DNA of 64,000 bases from Calliopum simillimum (taxonomy: Eukaryota; Arthropoda; Insecta; Diptera; Lauxaniidae): NCBI GenBank assembly GCA_951812925.1, contig OX638369.1, forward strand, positions 18,009,329 through 18,073,328. Reading direction: 5' to 3'. Position 1 is the first letter of the stretch, and every line of letters starts with the position of its first letter. Under the pieces are notes generated by a model. The model was not told the origin of the DNA, made no database searches, and was given only the letters and a program-made list of their open reading frames with translations. The position numbers were made by a program, and so were the translations under genes. Below are positions 1 through 12,341 of this stretch, one piece after another.

Positions 1-2415
1 ACATTCTCCATGTTAATATTTTGATGACAAGGTTACCGCGGCGCTGCCACTTTTAATGCACTCCACTTACGTTAATTTAATCATAATTAAATACCAACCA
101 ACTACCTTTCATATGTGTAATTCAACTCCAAGTTGCATTTTTTTAATGCTTTTTGTTTAAACTTTTTGTTTTTGTTTTACTTTTTTTTATATTTCCGCTA
201 CAATCGGAAGGATCTCATATCACATTTGTGTAAATAACACACAAATTGCTTAATTTCAAAATGCGCAGCAAAACAACTTCACCCTTTCAGCTAAAGTAAA
301 ACGCGCTGACCTGGATTTTACTTTCGAAAATTTGTCTACAATTCAACCAACTTAATTCCACTTGGAGTGATGGTGCAACGTGATGTTGCGCGGCGCTATA
401 CCGTCGTCGTCGTCATCGTTGTTGTTTTGTTGCATCTTAGCGAAAATGCAACAAAACTTAAATGAAAAACAAAAACAAAAAACCAAATATGTACATATGA
501 AAAAGTTTCAAATTGTTAAAAAAATACTGGGAAAAAAATAGAATGGTGTGCAGCCAACTTAACACAACGACAAGTACAACTAAAATGACTGCAACTAAAC
601 CGCAAACAAACACACATATGATTATGCGTTTATGTGTTGGTTAGTATATTTATGTTTGTATGGGTGTTTAGCTATGCGCTCACCTGTCCCATAACTTGGT
701 GGGAGGGTGGTGCGGCTGCTTTGACAAAATAAATAAAAACTTTTCCACTGTGGCGGTGTTGCGCTACAAGCAATCAGTGCAAGCTTAGGAGGCACTTTAT
801 GAAGCTGTTGATATCACAACAAAACAGGGATTTTAAACGAGAAAGAGGTTGATCATCTTATTGAATGCATTCCAAATTCAATTTCGGTCAATGCTTTCCG
901 AAGCAGCAATTTAATCGATAAAGATCAAGTGTAGGGAATCCTGCCATTCATTCATTCATCCATTTTGCATTTTGACGATAATGCAAAGTATATTTGTAAA
1001 TACATTAGATTGCCCATATGTGCTAAGTTGTGACTTGTTTTCTCCAAGTCCATTTTCATAAAATTAGAATTTAAAAAAAAAATAAAATTAGGAATCTCCA
1101 GTGGAAAACCCCAGCCGGTTTTCGATTGAAGCTTGAATATTGATTTTTTTTGGCTAATGTTATTAAGTCAACTTATATACAGAATGACTCGACCGGGATT
1201 ATCTTCTCAGAAGGTTGATTTTTTGTAATTTTCAAAGAGCAGAATAACTCTTCTGAAAATCCTAAGTTACAGGGAATTAAATGTAAATCATTTTAAAATA
1301 AATGCTTGTTAACATCGTCTAAATCACAAAAACTATTTTCATATTTTCTAGCCTGTATAAATTAGATTTTCAAAAGAAACTGATCGGACGTTTCAAGTAG
1401 AAGCATGCTATCAAAAGTAAACGTTGCTATTTTTTCAAATATTTTTAATTTTATTTAATAGACCAGCTTCGCTTTCCTTAAAAATTATACTGACCAATGA
1501 ATTCTTCACATTTTTCAGTTTTGTCGAGAACTAGTTCTATATTTCATGTCGGACGATTCACACAGTTGGCATAAGCCACAATACACACACAAAATAAAAA
1601 GCGCAATTAAGTTTTGCTAATAGCTTCAAATATCTTTAATCTGCTCTATTTAACATAACTTTCAAATTTCCCAATTGTATTGTAACTTTCCGAGTAATCA
1701 TTCATTGAAGTTAAGATAGCTCGACGCCACACAAAGAACTTAGTTATATTTGTATGGAGTTGAGATACTTTTTAGATAGTTGAAAATTGGAAAGAGGGGA
1801 TCCAATTGAAACACTTTAAAGGAAGGTTATGGCTATCCAATGTCATTAGCAAAAGTTAATTACGCAGCTACTACACAAAAAACAATGCATAGCAATGTTA
1901 ATACTATGCCCTTTGGTTCAATGGTAAGCTTATCACAAAGATTTCATATTAAAACAATAGTTTTGCTATAATTTGAATACTTTGCATACTATTAATTTAA
2001 TAGTATCAACATTATTACTATTAATACTATACACAGAATTAATTTTAATAGAAATACGCACTATACAATGGCTTTTCCATGGTGTCGCACGGGACCGTCG
2101 AACACATTTGAAGTTAAGAAAAATTCAAAATAAGACGGATTTTTATTTTGACGATAAGCTTAACTTATAGCTCTTAGATAGCACTAAAATTGGTGCTTAG
2201 TTTGATTTGGGGCGGTTTTTTGTTTACAAGATAATTGCAAAAAACCAAATCGGTCGCACGGGACAAAAACAAAAGTAGTTTTCGCGGCGAACAATTCAAA
2301 CGAAGATTTCAGGGTAACCTGAAGCAATATTTCAATGTGACTAGTTTTAGAATGTTGTGCATTGATGCCATACAAATTTTAAATTCAAAATCTTTTATAA
2401 ACAACCAGGGCTTGC
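1..2415. other. AT-rich DNA without recognised gene
   Basis: No open frame here has recognisable protein features, and no repeat structure stands out beyond short A and T runs. Two copies of the string TCGCACGGGAC lie near 2085 and 2253, but nothing else links them. The small frames between 1973 and 2501 do not resemble any family I know. Confidence 0.5.
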
Positions 2416-2790
2416 CGGTGAACGTTGCTTCACCTTATCTTGTTAAGTTGACATGGCATCACCAATTTTTCCAAGGGATTTTATATGTGTACCAAATCTG
2501 ATAAATTATAAATTTTTTTTTTAGGGGCGTGGCATCACCCATTTTACCAGTGAACATTATTGGTCCCGGTGCTTTGTATATATCTATCAAATCTCATTCA
2601 TTTGCGTTTAATATTTTCAGAGATATGATGATGTGATTTTTGTGGGGGCGTGATACCCCCATTTTTTTCAATACACATTATTTGCATTGGTGTTTTTCAG
2701 AAATGTACCAAATCTCATTTATTTAGAGATATGATGATTTAATTTTTTGGCTCACGGTGGATCTTTCTGTGAAAAGGTCAATATTTATAA
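2416..2790. repeat. degenerate tandem repeat of about 120 bp
   Basis: At least two diverged units are visible. Each has an 'accaaatct' segment, an 'agagatatgatgat' segment and a short imperfect palindrome of the type GGGGCGTG-AT-ACCCC (near 2523 and 2645). This layout resembles the internal tandem units of non-autonomous fly Helitrons elsewhere in this window, but the ends are not visible, so I leave it as an unassigned repeat. Confidence 0.5.
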
Positions 2791-4683
2791 GTGTAATGTA
2801 AATTTAAAAATGTCTTTATAGTAAATGTCTTTATTTTTGCGACCCAGCAAAGGTCAACCTCATCAGATGCATCCAGAAGAACTTACAAGCATACTTTATT
2901 ATACCGTAAGCATAGATTTGTTGCGAATCATAACGAAAGGAAAATAAGGAATTTGTAAAAGCTTTAACTTTTTTAACTTTCTCTTGTTATGTATCGCTTT
3001 ACTGTTTAAACTCGTTTATATTATCCTTTTTTTTTTTTTGCTTATCGCCTTCGTTTGCCAGCTTATTTGGTTAGAAGCAGCGTGTTGCAGTCTGAGAAAT
3101 TATTATTTTAATCGTTTCATGAAACAGATAATGATTAACATTATATTTGCTGTCAACAAGAATGTATCAGATAACTTTTTGGAAGAGCATACGAGCTTTT
3201 TATGAACATCAATAATTTTTTGTTACTCTTTTAGACATTTTGCCTCGTCCTCGTAGTTTTGTCGGTGTCTACAAAAATACTTAACAGTAAGCTCGTTCGA
3301 GCCAGTCATCGGATTCACGCTACTTGACAGCAAAATCATGTAAATCGTTATCTGTTCTGAAAAACAATTTAAATCTGAATTTCTTTTCGTCATAAGTAGA
3401 CCATGAAAATCATTTTGGATATTCCTTAAAATGTGAACATGTAAGCTTGCAAGTTTTTGAGCTTCTTAAGAGGTAAATTGTTGAATTGATTATTTTTCTA
3501 CAGTAAGTTGGTCTTTTGCAAAACTAAATGTTCGTTCTTTTCCCATCAATTCAATTCATATTGTTTATTTTTGCTAAAGTCCAAACTAACACCCGTTACA
3601 AAACACACATGTCCATTATGAATTATTGAGTTATAAAAACGCTCTTTTAAAAACAGAAAATTGGACATTTCTGTTTTATTTCATTTAAACTTTTATGTTG
3701 CTTTAATTCTTTTCATTTAATTTTATTTTGTTTTTGTATAACCATTTAGGACCTCGGATATAGCTCCAATTTTGCTCATATTTAGCGCAATGTTTTTGTT
3801 TTTATTTTTATTTCTCATAACCAAGTGTCCACTTGAGTTGAAATTTACGTGCTTGCAGCTTTTAACAATTAGTCAAAACAAGCGAAAGCTATGTAACAAC
3901 TATTTTCGGTGAACCCCATAGCACTTGGTTGTTGGTAGTTTTCCACATATTTTTCGTTGTATTTTTTGATGTTGTTGTTTAGTTGTTGTCATTGTTGTTG
4001 TTGTTGATGATGACATTTATAGTTTTGTTGTTGTTTTTGTTGTTTTTTGTGCGTTTTGCAAAATTCACTCTTGGTTGCACCTCGTTGATTCTTGAATGGA
4101 TAAATATTTTTTATATAGCGATGGCTTTTGTTTTTTGTTTGAGGTTTTTTTTTTTTTTTTGTTACGCTGCATGTGATATTTTTATCTGTTGCAGTTGCTG
4201 TGTCTCAAAATGCGGGATATTGCTACGTTGGGTTGTATATTTTCGAAAGCACCTGTTTGATGGATTGGTTTGGTGCAGAGTTGTGCATCGTTGAACTTTT
4301 ATGGAAGTGTTTATGCGGGCTTCAAGTGGTGGTGGTAGTGGTGAGGATGGTGGTGTGTGCAGTCAGTTGTATTTATTGTCTTTATGTAGTCAAAATGGTA
4401 TGATATGTTTTGGAAAGGGCAGCGTCCTTGAGATAAATGAAATTTTATAAAACGAACGTGGTTTTATTTTACACAGTTTTGTGGTTTTAAATTTGAAACT
4501 AAAGCATTTTAGGTAAAATATTTTTGAAGAGAAAAATGTACTAAAATCTGAGATAAGCAAATATGCTGAAATTTTATAGCGAAAGTCAACCTTAAAGAAT
4601 TGAAATGGAACCTTTAAGTAAGTAGGAAACGCTGTCATCACTAAACATCGTGGAAATGATTGGCGGAACAAGACGTAAGTCTA
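2791..4683. other. AT-rich DNA without recognised gene
   Basis: No coding feature is recognisable. Short frames in this stretch are low-complexity Phe/Leu/Val-rich translations of T-rich DNA. The only structured part is a GTT-type microsatellite around 3965-4045. Confidence 0.5.
3965..4045. repeat. (GTT)n-rich microsatellite
   Basis: Imperfect GTT trinucleotide repeats with short GAT interruptions. Such tracts are common in fly introns and intergenic DNA. Confidence 0.7.
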
Positions 4684-5302
4684 CACGGAGAAAAATGTGT
4701 ATCATAATTTTTACTCCACTCGAGTACTAGAAAGATTTAAGTAATAAACACTAAATTCAAACATAAATAAACATTCATGATATGAACTATTTTACGGTTC
4801 CTAAAGTAATTATTACAAATTAAATATAGTTAAATAATAAAGTAATATTTACTTTAAATTGCATAAATTTTCCTATACGTAGAGTAAATTATGCTTTCAG
4901 CCAGAAAAATGTATAACCATTTTTACTTTATAATTCTAGTTAACATTTCTGTGTTTGGACAGACATAAATATACAAAATTTATGCCTCTTCATTATAAAT
5001 GTCGGTGGTGTAGAGGTCTAACAAGTTTGCATTGTAAACAAAAATGTTATTTTTCTATCTATCAAACGGATGAGCCTCGGTTCAAATCCCAGTGCGGTCA
5101 GTTCCTTTCTTTTTTTTAACTTTACAGTAGGTTAAATAATACTTTTTTTTTAAATTGCTATACTGTAAGGTTTTTCGAAAATTCTAAATTTACTAAAACA
5201 GTATGGTAAATTTTATTTTATTCGGGAGTTGTCACTATATCGACTTGAAATTCTAGCAAAATTTACTAGAAATAAAGTAATATGAATTATTTTTTCTCTG
5301 TG
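4684..5302. mobile_element. 619-bp inverted-repeat element, copy 1
   Basis: The ends are inverted repeats: CACGGAGAAAAAT on the left, and on the right a sequence whose reverse complement is CACAGAGAAAAAAT. TA precedes the left end and TT follows the right, so a TA duplication is possible but not intact. A second copy in the opposite orientation lies at 27331-27726 and shares both an end and the subterminal sequence (for example the segment with TTTCAGCCAGAAAAATG). No transposase is encoded, so it is non-autonomous. It carries a tRNA-like module at 5001-5102. Confidence 0.65.
5001..5102 (+). other. tRNA-like module (A and B boxes) inside the inverted-repeat element
   Basis: An A-box-like TGGTGTAGAGG near 5005 and a good B box GGTTCAAATCCC at 5079-5090 are followed by a T run after 5102. 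The A-to-B spacing is longer than in a normal tRNA, and acceptor-stem pairing is not evident. I read it as a tRNA-derived Pol III promoter module rather than a tRNA gene. Its homologue is on the minus strand at 27542-27643. Confidence 0.55.
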
Positions 5303-6960
5303 TTGGAACTATTGTAGAGAACAGAAAGCACTGTCACTTAACCATTAACAATGTAAGAGTTTCATAAAGGTCTTATGCTCTGCGTGGAGCTTAAGGACAT
5401 ATGAGAGCAGATAACAGTATGCCACTAAAGTACAGCAAGTGTTAACATGATGCACAATCAAAACGTTACCTCCGCTACTGCTGCCCAATGGTGAACATGC
5501 ACTCACCACCAGGAAGCGCCCAATCAATGTTGATTTTATTTAAACAACCGGAAATCCTGTGAACCGTTGTCAATACGAGAGAACACTCTGAATGAGCATT
5601 GTATCGGAATTCCTTTTGTTATACGTGATTCAATAACCTGTAAGGAAACTAAGTACTAAAAACCAACGAGTTTTCAAACGAAATTTCAGCAAAAAACTAA
5701 AAATTCCCCAGTCAAGTGTCAGCAAAAATGAAATTTCCCACCACAATTTCCGTTTATTCTCACGTTCGCCAAGGCGGTCGGGGGTTGTTGAAAGAAATTT
5801 ACCGCATAACAGGACTCAAACATAATAAAAACAACAAAAAAGACATAGAAATGCGAAAACATTCCAACGTGCAAATGTGGTTTTCACTTTATTTTCTGTT
5901 GTTTTTTTTATTTTTTTTTGCTTTGTGTTTTGTGTGCTGACACTTCTCCTTTACAACGTTTGCAGTTCGCGCTTTGGTCAGTCGCGGCGCGCTATTGTCC
6001 TGCGCTGCTGCTGCGCTGCAAAACCGAACGCAGCAGCGCTGATATTTTTGCTATGGTTTCTGTTCGCGCGTTCCTTTTGAATGATTTTTGCAGGGAATGC
6101 GGGAAAAAAAAAATTACGAAAAATAAAACGTTCGATAAAGTTTTTTCGATGTTTTTTTTTTTCGCTATGAAAAATTTGTTGCAAAAGTCAAAATCATGCC
6201 CACAAGCATTTGTGTACGTCACATCCGGTTTAGTTGTTTTCGTTCATTTCATGTCGACAACATTTGGTTTTGTTGTTTTGGTGTAGAAGTTCTGCGTTTT
6301 TTATTTTTTTGCTGTTCTCTACTTTTGGCACAACTTCTTGCTTCATTGCGCACCCCCACGACACCAGGTGCACATACATCCATACGGTTCTAAGTATTGA
6401 GATAAGTGCCAGTGGACTAGACTCAGACCGAGACCCATATTGGCTGTGGATTGCACACACCTGTAATTTAGTGCTTGCCATATTGTTACATCATTTGTAA
6501 CACAAACAGCACATTTGACTTTTTTTGTCTAAGGATATTGCAATTTTCGATACAGCAATATCGATACTTCATAGACGTAAGTACATTAGATCTTGCGTGT
6601 GTTGCTGTTGCTAATAGCTATCTTCAAACTGAGAGGTTCTTCATTACTTTTGTGTCAAATTATCTTTTGATATCGGGAATATTGGAACTTTTCTCATAAC
6701 ATGAACTACCGGTATCTATATATGTACATGCGTATCTGAATATATCGATAAAATGAGATGGAAAAAACTCTCTAAAATTACTTAATCTTTCTAAGACTAA
6801 TAATATAAAATTTTATGAACTTTAGTCATTTTTTGCAAGAACTGAAAATTCCATGCATTTTTTCACTTTAAAAATTATGCCATTTATCAAAAACAACAAC
6901 AGGAATTATGACAAGAAAGAATAGAGAATAATACAATGAAACATGCTACCAATTTATATG
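5303..6960. other. no recognised gene; one GC-richer patch
   Basis: Around 5975-6045 the sequence becomes GC-rich (GCTGCTGCTGCGCTGC-type). It includes a TCAGTC initiator-like hexamer at 5978-5983, without a TATA box or downstream element that I can defend. Reading frames through this patch are not conserved-looking. The rest is AT-rich and featureless. Confidence 0.4.
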
Positions 6961-7047
6961 AAAGCACATAGCGTAGTCCGTTGATAAATGCGCTTTGTAC
7001 AGGGTTTAAATTCAAATGTTCGTGGTTCAAACCCGACCTCAGACAAA
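6961..7047 (+). other. tRNA-like module, isolated copy
   Basis: An A-box-like TAGCGTAGTCCG near 6969 and a B box GGTTCAAACCC at 7024-7034 lie about 55 bp apart, close to the spacing of a real tRNA. An A run follows the module. The 5' and 3' ends do not pair as an acceptor stem, so this is a tRNA-derived repeat rather than a gene. The 88-residue frame on the other strand is just a translation of this module. Confidence 0.5.
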
Positions 7048-7840
7048 AAGTTCAATTTTTCAATTGATATATCATTTACTTTAAAGTAAATTGAATTAAA
7101 CATAAATTGATCATAATTTTCATAGTACAAAAATGCAAATGAACTAAAGTTTATAAAATTAGTATTAAGTTGCATAAACATAAAAGTTTGGTTAAGTTTC
7201 GATGTTTTGAAGTTGCGCATGAGCGAAAGTCATCTCAGTACCCATTTTCTATTTTTCTATTTTTTTGTTAATTTCTTTTGAACATATGCACTGAATCAGC
7301 AATTTTCTTGACGAAAATTTGTTTCACCATTTGCAAAATTATGGAATTATGGAATTTAGTCGAGAATTTAATTTTCAGAAATGAACCTGAATTGATCTCG
7401 AAGATCATGCGACATGAAAAGTGATATATTTTTTTATTTTGTTTTAAGTTTTTGATCTTGTTTCAGACTTGAAAGAAAGCATTACAAATGTAGGATAAAG
7501 TGGTCGAAAATTGAACTTTCATAATTTAGTTTCTGAGATGCCTATGTGATGGTCAGATTGGGACATCCTACATGACGGACTATTCAATCGGACAATATAC
7601 TTAAAAGTTTGAATACGATTCAGGAAAAGTTTCAGTTTGTAGAAAAACCATCTATTGGAACAACAAATAATAAATTAGGTATTGGGCCAATACCCAATTC
7701 GGAACAAAACTGTATTTTGTAAAGTTTTTGTAAGTTTATTTGAAAAAGTTGTAAAGTTTCATTGATATGTCCTTTTAAATGTTGTTCTATGATCAATGGA
7801 ACCCTTTCACTTTAACACACATAATAAAATAAAATTGCCG
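7048..7840. other. AT-rich DNA without recognised gene
   Basis: Nothing recognisable on either strand. Confidence 0.5.
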
Positions 7841-8680
7841 TGGATCCCATTTGGATTCATTGGAATCCATTCATGTTCCAGTGTTCTATTACCAGGTGAC
7901 CAGGTGGACATATTGGGTTCTTAGTATGAAAGGTCCTTATTTTCAAGGACAAAATTCAGGCATTAGCAAAAATAAACTACACTAAACTGATACATTGTTT
8001 CATGTTCTACGAATCCAATTTGGTTTCATTGTAATCCTTTTATCTTTCAGTGGTCCATGAGCACGTGACCAAGTGACCATATTGGATTCTTGGTATGAAA
8101 AGACCTTATTTCCAATGGCAAAATTCGGGCATTAGGAAAAAGAGTTTAATCTAAACTGATACAGGAGCATTCCAAAGTTGGTACGGGACAAATCGTACGC
8201 ATTTTTTGAGTTTAAAAGTTAAATTAAAGACAAACCAAAATGTTATCAAAAAAAGCATCTAGTACATTTATTTTGTGTGATATAGACCTACTAAAACCAA
8301 TTATTTGTTCTTAATAATATTTATAGATACTGAGTAATTAATATGAAAAGAAGTTCGTTTGTACGGGACAGCCCAAATCTACCATACTTTCCATTTTTTG
8401 ACTTTGTAGCAAGTTTTTAGCGAATCTTATTTGGTTTCACTGGAATTCATTTATCTTTCAGTTGTCTATGACCACGTGAACGAGTGACCATATTGGGTTC
8501 TTAATACGAAAAGTTTTTATATTCAAGGATAAAATCCTGGCATTAGCAAAAAGAAACTGCACTATGCTGATGCGATGTTTCAAAAACTGTTTTATTTTCT
8601 ACGTATCTCATTTAGTTTCAACGAAACCCATGCATGTTCCTTTAATCCATGACCAAGTGACCAAATGGTCATATTGCGCA
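7841..8680. repeat. tandem repeat of about 175 bp, four diverged units
   Basis: Four related units each contain a TTTGG-TTCA-TGGAAT-type segment, then a GTGACCAAGTGACCATATTG-type segment (period about 170-180 bp). Unit anchors lie near 7845, 8015, 8421 and 8601. The gap between the second and third anchors is about 230 bp too long because unrelated DNA (about 8163-8412) interrupts the array. No coding potential. Confidence 0.65.
8163..8412. other. sequence interrupting the 175-bp tandem array
   Basis: About 250 bp unrelated to the surrounding repeat. It contains two direct copies of GTACGGGACA, near 8180 and 8361. It could be a small inserted element, but I see no clear terminal inverted repeat or target duplication. 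Confidence 0.35.
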
Positions 8681-9217
8681 CTTCAAAGTTAAATGCTCAA
8701 AACACAGATACCTACTTTTCACTTTAAAACAAGAATATCTCAAAATTCTGACGTGACAAAGCATGTCAAAAACCTTCAGAATTCGGAATCAGAACACATA
8801 TGGCTCACAAAATATGGCGTCGCTTTAAAAAAACGTTAAAATTATCCGAAAAGTATGTATACATTGGCCCAAGGGGTAGAAAACTACTCCAGCAATTTTA
8901 ACATCGAATATTTCAGACATGGCAATCCTGATTTGAATTTTTTTTTTTCACATACTGAAACCACTATCTTTTGTCAACATGAAGCGAGTACTGACGTTAT
9001 CATTTTAAATATAAAAATATTTTTAGTTTTTTTTTTTCAAAATGGCCTTTTTGGAGACTTTCGGTTTGTGTGAGGGGGCGGTGTGGGAGTGGTGAATCTA
9101 AGGCCATCGTGATACACAATTGATAGCCAACATTTCAAAGGTCAGATATGTATTAACAAATAGTTGTTAGAGTTTCTTGTTTCATAGAAATCCTTATGGG
9201 TAAATATTGTATTGGCG
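8681..9217. other. no recognised gene
   Basis: AT-rich, with T runs near 8940 and 9030. Nothing recognisable. Confidence 0.5.
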
Positions 9218-9330
9218 TTCCACGTTGGGCGCCAAATATGACAAAAGATATTTGTAAAATATTTAATATTATTTATTCTTAAGTCTTACAATTTGGTTGC
9301 TTCTGAGTTAAGTTTTAAAATACGTGTGAC
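9218..9330 (-). mobile_element. gypsy-type LTR retrotransposon remnant (LTR end plus primer-binding site)
   Basis: On the minus strand the string TGGCGCCCAACGTGG (about 9224-9238) is the primer-binding site used by gypsy-group LTR retrotransposons, complementary to a tRNA-Lys 3' end. Upstream on the same strand (towards 9330) an AT-rich stretch with AATAAATAAT looks like an LTR 3' end with a polyadenylation signal. No gag, pol or env frames follow, and I cannot place the other LTR. It is a short, old remnant. Confidence 0.5.
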
Positions 9331-11389
9331 TCATCGTTTCGAAGATATCTCTCAAAAACCATTTTTTTTTTCGAGTATCTTTTAAGCCATGAAACACACG
9401 AAAAACAAAGGTTTATTGAAAATAGTATAATGAACCTTTCCACTTTATTTATCAAGCATAAATTTATGTTATTCCCGTGGAAAAAATTCAATTGGATCTA
9501 TTTCGCAGAAAAATCCTAATTTTCCTGTGCTACAAATGAACAGAATATTATTTTTAGTAGTAGTGAAATTAATATTTTTTTTACATTATACAATACGTGT
9601 TATAAACTTGAATTGTTCCAGTTAATTAAATAAAAAATGATGTCCAATGCATTACCAAATCGAAATAAAATTGAAACACTTTTAAAACATCAACATCCAA
9701 AATTTTGCAGAAATCTTTTTCATCATTAGTAGGTATCGAAACATGTATGTATGTATGTTTAGATATTAAGTATAAATTTTGTTACTTCCATAGCTATGAA
9801 AAACTCTGAAACGACAACACACATTTTGCCTTCAGTGAATGTGCACTATAGGCAGCCCCGCTTTTTCTGTGGTCACAGACAAATGAAGCGAATCATTTCC
9901 GTCGTTTCCGATATATTTGGTTTTTGTTTGTCTTCTGTTGGAATTTTTCCATTTTTTTCGAGCAGGTTGCATGTCTTTTTTTTTCTGACTGAAAGCAAAA
10001 AGCCACAACAAAGTTTAAACAAAGTTAACTTAGCAATTCCCAACATCACTGGTCCGTCTGCCTGGACGACAGCTAACAAATTTTTTTGTATTTTTTTCAT
10101 TTTTTATTTTTTTTTGCTTCATTCTGAGAGTTCAACGGATGTGAAAACTTTATAATAGACGTGTTGACAGCAGGCTTTAATTTATCGAAGTTGACTTTGG
10201 TGTTGGGGGGTGGAAAAAAAGTAAAAAAATTTGTTAAAATTGCAAAGCGTGAAATTGAGTTATTGGCTACCTAATCGTAGTTCAATTTCGATGCGATTTA
10301 TACTAAAATCGATCAATGATTTGTTGGTGATTTATGCCTGCGGCAATGATAAGAAAGTTTTATATTACGAATTAAGGAATTATTATACTTTAATAGCGGC
10401 AGAGTTTCCATTCCAAGTCAAGATATGGTAAATGTAATATAAATTATAAAAAAATTAATATTTTCTAGCACATAAATTTCATTATTTCTTATTGCTTGAT
10501 TGTAAAATAAATTGCCATTCCTGCTATAGCCAAGAGTTGCCTTAAACAGGAAAACATAAAGCAAGTATCCTGTCATGCATTATATCAAAAGGCAACCTGC
10601 TTTCATGCCCTCAATGCTAAACATGCAAAACAGTAAAATGCAATAAAATTTAATTAATTTAGTGAATTATGAATTGAGCTCAAAAGATCCAAAGACAGGC
10701 GACGAACGACAGACGATGAGTCACATGGTAGGCAAATATTTATGCAGGATCATTGAAACGCTGTGTTGCAGTTTCAATAAGATTCCTTAGCCGTTGATAT
10801 GCGCCGCTGCAATGAAGAAAATTTCATTAGCACAGAGCACAGACATTGTAAATAGAAGACCAAGAAAGGAAGAATGCTGCCCTCGGTTGAGCATGAGGTT
10901 GGATGAAGGTTCCAACCGATTCTGCCTTCTTGTGTTGAATGCCGCTTTCATCATGATTGTAATGTTAATTTCGTGTTGCAAGTGTGAAATGAAAATATTT
11001 CTTTTTCTTGCCAGAATAATTCAATTTATGTTGTTGAACAAAAAATGACAGATATTGCAGGGAATATTTGATTTTGTCTACTTTTTTTTTTTTGCTACAT
11101 ACATATACTCTTATCGTGAGCTTCGTCGCCTTTAAATTTAAATGAATTCCTTAAATATTGCAAAGCAAATGCATGAATTATGAAGGAAAGTACGTTTTAT
11201 GGACCTTTCTGTGCAAAAGCGTAAAAATAAGTGCTCCTTAAAGTAAACAAGGATTTCTTGGTTAGCAGTTAATGCAAAGATTATAACAAAATTATAGCAA
11301 AAGCTTCATGTCATTGCTCAGTATGTTATAAAATGTACTGGCATCATGGAGAAAATTCTCTGCTATGCTATATGTGTTTGTATTGTATA
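9331..11389. other. no recognised gene
   Basis: AT-rich DNA. Short frames at 9796-10155 and 10231-10431 lack any domain I recognise and have fly intergenic composition. Confidence 0.5.
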
Positions 11390-11601
11390 CACAGTAAAAA
11401 TTTTAGTTTAATTTTAAAACCAAAAAGTTCCAATTCCGACAAAAGTATGAATTTTAAACTATATTGGAATAAATTTCATACTTTTCTGGTATAAATTTTA
11501 AACTTTTATGGAAAAAAATTACGATTTAATACCAAAAAAGTTTAAAATCAATACTAAAGGGAATCAAAAGTAAGAAAAGTAAACTCTAATTTTTTAGTGT
11601 G
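11390..11601. mobile_element. 212-bp TA-flanked MITE, copy 1
   Basis: Starts with CACAGTAAAAATTTTAGTTT after a TA and ends with the inverted equivalent (reverse complement CACACTAAAAAATTAGAGTT). The right flank is GA, so the TA duplication has decayed on one side. The same element occurs at 49781-50026 and, inverted with an intact TA duplication, at 60496-60703. It has no coding capacity and is most likely a Tc1/mariner-type non-autonomous element. Confidence 0.65.
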
Positions 11602-12341
11602 GAATCGCATAGCATTCAGTTCAATTCCAGATACTCCTTTTTAGTAACGAGAGAACAAAAAGCAGAATATCCAACATTTTCGGGCATGTGGCTTGAAAGC
11701 AAATTCGCCCGCTAGAAAAACACATGCAAGGCTGTGCAAAAGTCATTACTCTGTCGGAAGATGCAATAATTTGTTCAAATGATGGCAAATGTTAATTCTG
11801 CTTTGATATGTATATTATATATACATAGGAAATTATTTGACAAAGAGCCAAACAGTTGAATCCAGAGGTTTTGCGAGCAACAATTCAAAATGCCATACAA
11901 CGAGCACAAATGTGCGTTAACTCAGGAGGTAAGTAATATCATAATGAGAATGAGGCATAATTTTTGGTAATGGCGTCATATGTCATTGTCCTTTGACATT
12001 TATGTTAAGGATAGATGCAGAATTAGTCGACAATAAGCAGACTAATTCAAAATTCAATTTAAAATGCCATAAAATGAAATCTAATGTGCACCAACATAGA
12101 ACCGATATAGTTTTCTCGACTAAATGGAAAAAAACTTACATATTAAATAATCATAATTCAAGAGCAGGATCAAAGTTTTTCATTTTTCAAAAAAAAAAAA
12201 ATTATAGCCAAAATAGATCTGGTGGTAACTTTTGCTCCACCTTGTATATGATATGCCTAAAATCGAAATAGAATGGCACCCCTAAAACAGCTAGTAAAAA
12301 AACAAAATATATAATTTATACAGCATATCGTCCCTGCACAA
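11602..12341. other. no recognised gene
   Basis: AT-rich DNA. The 92-residue frame at 11993-12271 has no recognisable features. Confidence 0.45.

Noticed and set aside
5978..6045. promoter with TCAGTC initiator in a GC-rich patch
   Set aside because: The hexamer is common by chance. No TATA box or downstream promoter element at the right distance, and no coding exon follows.
6954..7220. 88-residue minus-strand frame with 'SEVGFEPRTFEF'
   Set aside because: This is a translation of the tRNA-like module, a common false protein in repeat-rich genomes.
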